Assembly (NCBI GenBank): GCA_946482615.1
Contig: CAMLSF010000086.1
Location: forward strand, 1-16,487
From: an uncultured Chromatiaceae bacterium
GTDB lineage: Bacteria; Pseudomonadota; Gammaproteobacteria; Enterobacterales; Alteromonadaceae
DNA length: 16,487 bases
Direction: 5' to 3'
Position numbers and translations under genes: made by a program. The notes under the pieces are model-generated. The model searched no databases. It was not told where the DNA came from and saw only the letters and a list, made by a program, of their open reading frames with translations. Below are positions 14,888 to 16,487 of this stretch, in pieces. Numbering within the stretch: the first letter of the stretch is position 1; each line of letters starts with the position of its first letter.

Positions 14888-15511
14888 TTACATCCAGCGT
14901 TCTTTGCGGCGGCGTGATGGAATTAAAGCGGGTAGCAGTAAACCGAACAGCAAACCTGCAAAGCCTAAAATAGAGCCTAAAACCATTTTATCCTGCCAGA
15001 AGGCGGATGGTTTTTCCTGCAGTTGTTGGGTTAGCAGGGCTATAGTTTGCTGCGCTGTGGCTGTGGCTTTTTCGGCTTGTTGTACTGCAGCGTCGGTTTC
15101 GTTCAGTTGTTGCTGCAGTTGCTCTTTTTCCTGCTGCAACTGAGAAACTAAGGTCTGCTGTTGTTGTAACTGTTGCTGCAGTTGGTCGGCTTCACCACCA
15201 AATACCGGAGTTAAGCTAACGTATTGTTTTAAAATCCAGCCAGTGCGGCCTTTGCTATCGGCCAGTTGCCAGTATTCAGACGTACTGTCTTCTGCCAGCA
15301 GTTTAATTTCTTCGCCAGCGGCGATACTACCGATAATTTTATAGTCGCGGCCTGGGCCGTTGTAGATGTAGGTGATCAGCTTGTCACTGATATAAGCATT
15401 TTGTGGGCTGACCGGTGTGCCTGTAGTTTCTTGTTGTGCAGTGACGCTTGAGCTTAGCAACACTGTGGCCAGGAGCATGCCTGCTTGCCATGGTCTTGAG
15501 GTGATCAACAT
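14888..15511 (-). CDS. ygiM: YgiM-type SH3-domain membrane protein
   Basis: YgiM is an envelope protein of unresolved function with a bacterial SH3 domain (TIGR04211 family). The ATG at 15511 gives 207 residues (E. coli YgiM has 206) and a signal peptide LATVLLSSSVTA cut after about A25; AGGA lies 6 bases upstream. An in-frame ATG at 15586 would start upstream of the probable promoter and add a second hydrophobic stretch, so I rejected it. The SH3 domain covers about 38-100 (YISDKLITYIYNGPGRDYKI, WQLADSKGRTGWILKQYV). A glutamine-rich coiled coil follows (about 107-168), then a membrane helix (177-197) and a basic cytoplasmic tail PSRRRKERW. It is divergent from ygiF, as in E. coli. Confidence 0.93.
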   Translation of the reverse strand: MLITSRPWQAGMLLATVLLSSSVTAQQETTGTPVSPQNAYISDKLITYIYNGPGRDYKIIGSIAAGEEIKLLAEDSTSEYWQLADSKGRTGWILKQYVSLTPVFGGEADQLQQQLQQQQTLVSQLQQEKEQLQQQLNETDAAVQQAEKATATAQQTIALLTQQLQEKPSAFWQDKMVLGSILGFAGLLFGLLLPALIPSRRRKERWM

Positions 15512-15535
15512 AAAAATCCTAAAAAAACCGACCAA

Positions 15536-15578
15536 CATCTGGCCAAAATGGAGAATTAAGCCGATCATAGGCCAGATG
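15536..15578. promoter_or_regulatory. Inverted repeat flanking the ygiM -10 box
   Basis: CATCTGGCC (15536-15544) and GGCCAGATG (15570-15578) are exact 9-bp inverted copies, 25 bases apart. The -10 box and presumed start of ygiM lie between the arms. It could bind a dimer that loops or covers the promoter, but no protein is known for it. Confidence 0.4.
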
Positions 15579-15593
15579 ATGATCAATTGACAA
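15564..15593 (-). promoter_or_regulatory. Probable ygiM promoter
   Basis: On the minus strand TTGTCA (15593-15588) and TATGAT (15569-15564) are separated by 18 bases, a good sigma-70 match. It predicts a transcript start near 15557 and supports the ygiM start at 15511. On the plus strand TTGACA at 15587-15592 could be the -35 box of ygiF, but its -10 partner is poor. Confidence 0.55.
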
Positions 15594-15624
15594 CTCCTTC
15601 TTGCAGAACAGGAATTAAGCCGCT

Positions 15625-16487
15625 ATGGCGATGGAAGCTGAACTTAAATTTTTACTGATCCAATCTGATACGTCGGCCTTAGATTTAGTGTGGCAGCAGC
15701 TGGCAGTCACAGTGCAAAAACACGATAGCGTGCAACTGCTTAATGCCTATTATGAAACGGCTGAGCTGTGGTTTCGCAGTCATGATGCAGGCCTTCGTAC
15801 CCGCCTGAAAAAAGGTCAGTTTGAACAAACCATTAAACTGGCAGGGCAGCAGCATGGCGGTTTGCATCTGCGGCCTGAATACAATTTGCCTTGTGCGTCG
15901 GTCTGGCCTGAACTCAATACTTTTCCTGCTGAAATATGGCCTCAGGGGACGGATGTAGCTCAGTTGCAAAGTCAGTTACAACAGCTGTTTCGTACTGACT
16001 TTGTCCGTCAAAGCTGGTTACTGACTTTAGCGGATGGCAGCACTGTAGAAGCCGTGTTGGATCAAGGCGAAGTGGTATCAGCTGAGCAAAAAGAAGCGAT
16101 AGCTGAGCTGGAACTGGAGCTGCAACAAGGGGATGTGAAAGCCTTATTTGATTTGTCACGGCAACTGGTACAGTTGTTGCCGCTGCGTTTGGGCTGGCAG
16201 TCCAAGGCTGAGCGGGGTTATCGTTTGGTGCAGAAGCAGCCTTTGATCTTTATGCCAGCCGATCACAGCAGCACAGCCGCTTTATTAAAATCTCTGCAGT
16301 ATCACGAAAGCTACTTTTTACGCAGTCAGGATCCGTTGTCATGGCAGGTGATAGAACAATGTATAAAAGCTTTGTCTTTAGCGTCTGACGACTTTGCTGC
16401 CTTGCAACTGCCTGATGCAACACAAGCCTTGAGTTTTTTCAGCAGTGCAGCTTATAACTGTGCTCTGCTGAATTGTTCTGAATCTTT
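15625..16487 (+). CDS. ygiF: YgiF-type inorganic triphosphatase, CYTH domain (C-terminus cut by window edge)
   Basis: YgiF of E. coli hydrolyses inorganic triphosphate with a CYTH tunnel-fold domain followed by a CHAD domain. The open frame runs for 287 codons without a stop to the window edge; the E. coli protein has 433. The CYTH signature ExExK is E4, E6 and K8 in MAMEAELKFLL. Other family residues are YYETAELWFRSHDAGLRTRL, TIKLAG, LHLRPEYN, LDQGEV and ELELEL. The part after about residue 210 would lead into the helical CHAD domain, but is weakly conserved here. The start at 15625 matches the family; a second ATG lies two codons on. AGGA is about 11 bases upstream. In E. coli glnE follows; that cannot be checked here. 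Confidence 0.93.
   Translation, partial: MAMEAELKFLLIQSDTSALDLVWQQLAVTVQKHDSVQLLNAYYETAELWFRSHDAGLRTRLKKGQFEQTIKLAGQQHGGLHLRPEYNLPCASVWPELNTFPAEIWPQGTDVAQLQSQLQQLFRTDFVRQSWLLTLADGSTVEAVLDQGEVVSAEQKEAIAELELELQQGDVKALFDLSRQLVQLLPLRLGWQSKAERGYRLVQKQPLIFMPADHSSTAALLKSLQYHESYFLRSQDPLSWQVIEQCIKALSLASDDFAALQLPDATQALSFFSSAAYNCALLNCSES

Noticed and set aside
15000..15190. Low-complexity CTG/TTG-rich stretch as a DNA repeat
   Set aside because: It encodes the glutamine-rich coiled coil of YgiM and has no regular repeat unit.
15512..15586. N-terminal extension of ygiM by 25 residues
   Set aside because: It would start upstream of the promoter -10 box, adds a second hydrophobic segment before the signal peptide, and has no ribosome binding site.

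Overview
The window reads as chromosomal DNA of a gammaproteobacterium. The genes are close to E. coli counterparts in length and in the spacing of active-site residues (for example TsaD H111/H115, FolB E22/Y54/K98, Cca D21/D23). Two features point outside the enterics, towards an Alteromonadales or Rheinheimera-like lineage: yqeY inside the rpsU-dnaG operon, and an Lrp-type regulator divergent from putA. The genus is inference only. All 15 protein genes could be assigned to known families. No tRNA, rRNA, CRISPR array or transposase was seen, and no stretch over about 230 bases lacks a gene.

Left part (1-6552): the macromolecular-synthesis operon rpsU-yqeY-dnaG runs on the minus strand, with dnaG cut by the window edge. 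Between yqeY and dnaG lie a terminator-like hairpin and a 127-bp element with the layout of an ERIC/IRU repeat. Divergent from rpsU is tsaD, which converges on plsY. Divergent from plsY is the folate pair folB-folK, whose tail overlaps the tail of cca.

Middle part (6613-14662): divergent from cca are gspA and gspB, an inner-membrane ATPase and its partner linked to type II secretion assembly. Convergent to them is a DUF3391-HD-GYP protein predicted to degrade cyclic di-GMP. Upstream of it is a large putA (proline to glutamate) without the N-terminal DNA-binding domain, ending in a strong terminator. The divergent lrp-type gene is the likely put regulator. A compact brnTA toxin-antitoxin pair follows.

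Right part (14888-16487): ygiM and ygiF are divergent, ygiF being cut by the window edge. In E. coli the order rpoD-dnaG-rpsU-tsaD...plsY-folB...cca-ygiM-ygiF-glnE is known. The same backbone is present here, with about 8.3 kb of secretion, signalling, proline and toxin-antitoxin genes between cca and ygiM.

The least expected observations are the ERIC-type element and the hairpin in front of dnaG, an exact 11-bp inverted repeat over the brnT start codon, three TGGTTT half-sites in the put control region, a GspA without its periplasmic domain, and a two-part hairpin after ygiM. I found no wholly new multigene system.
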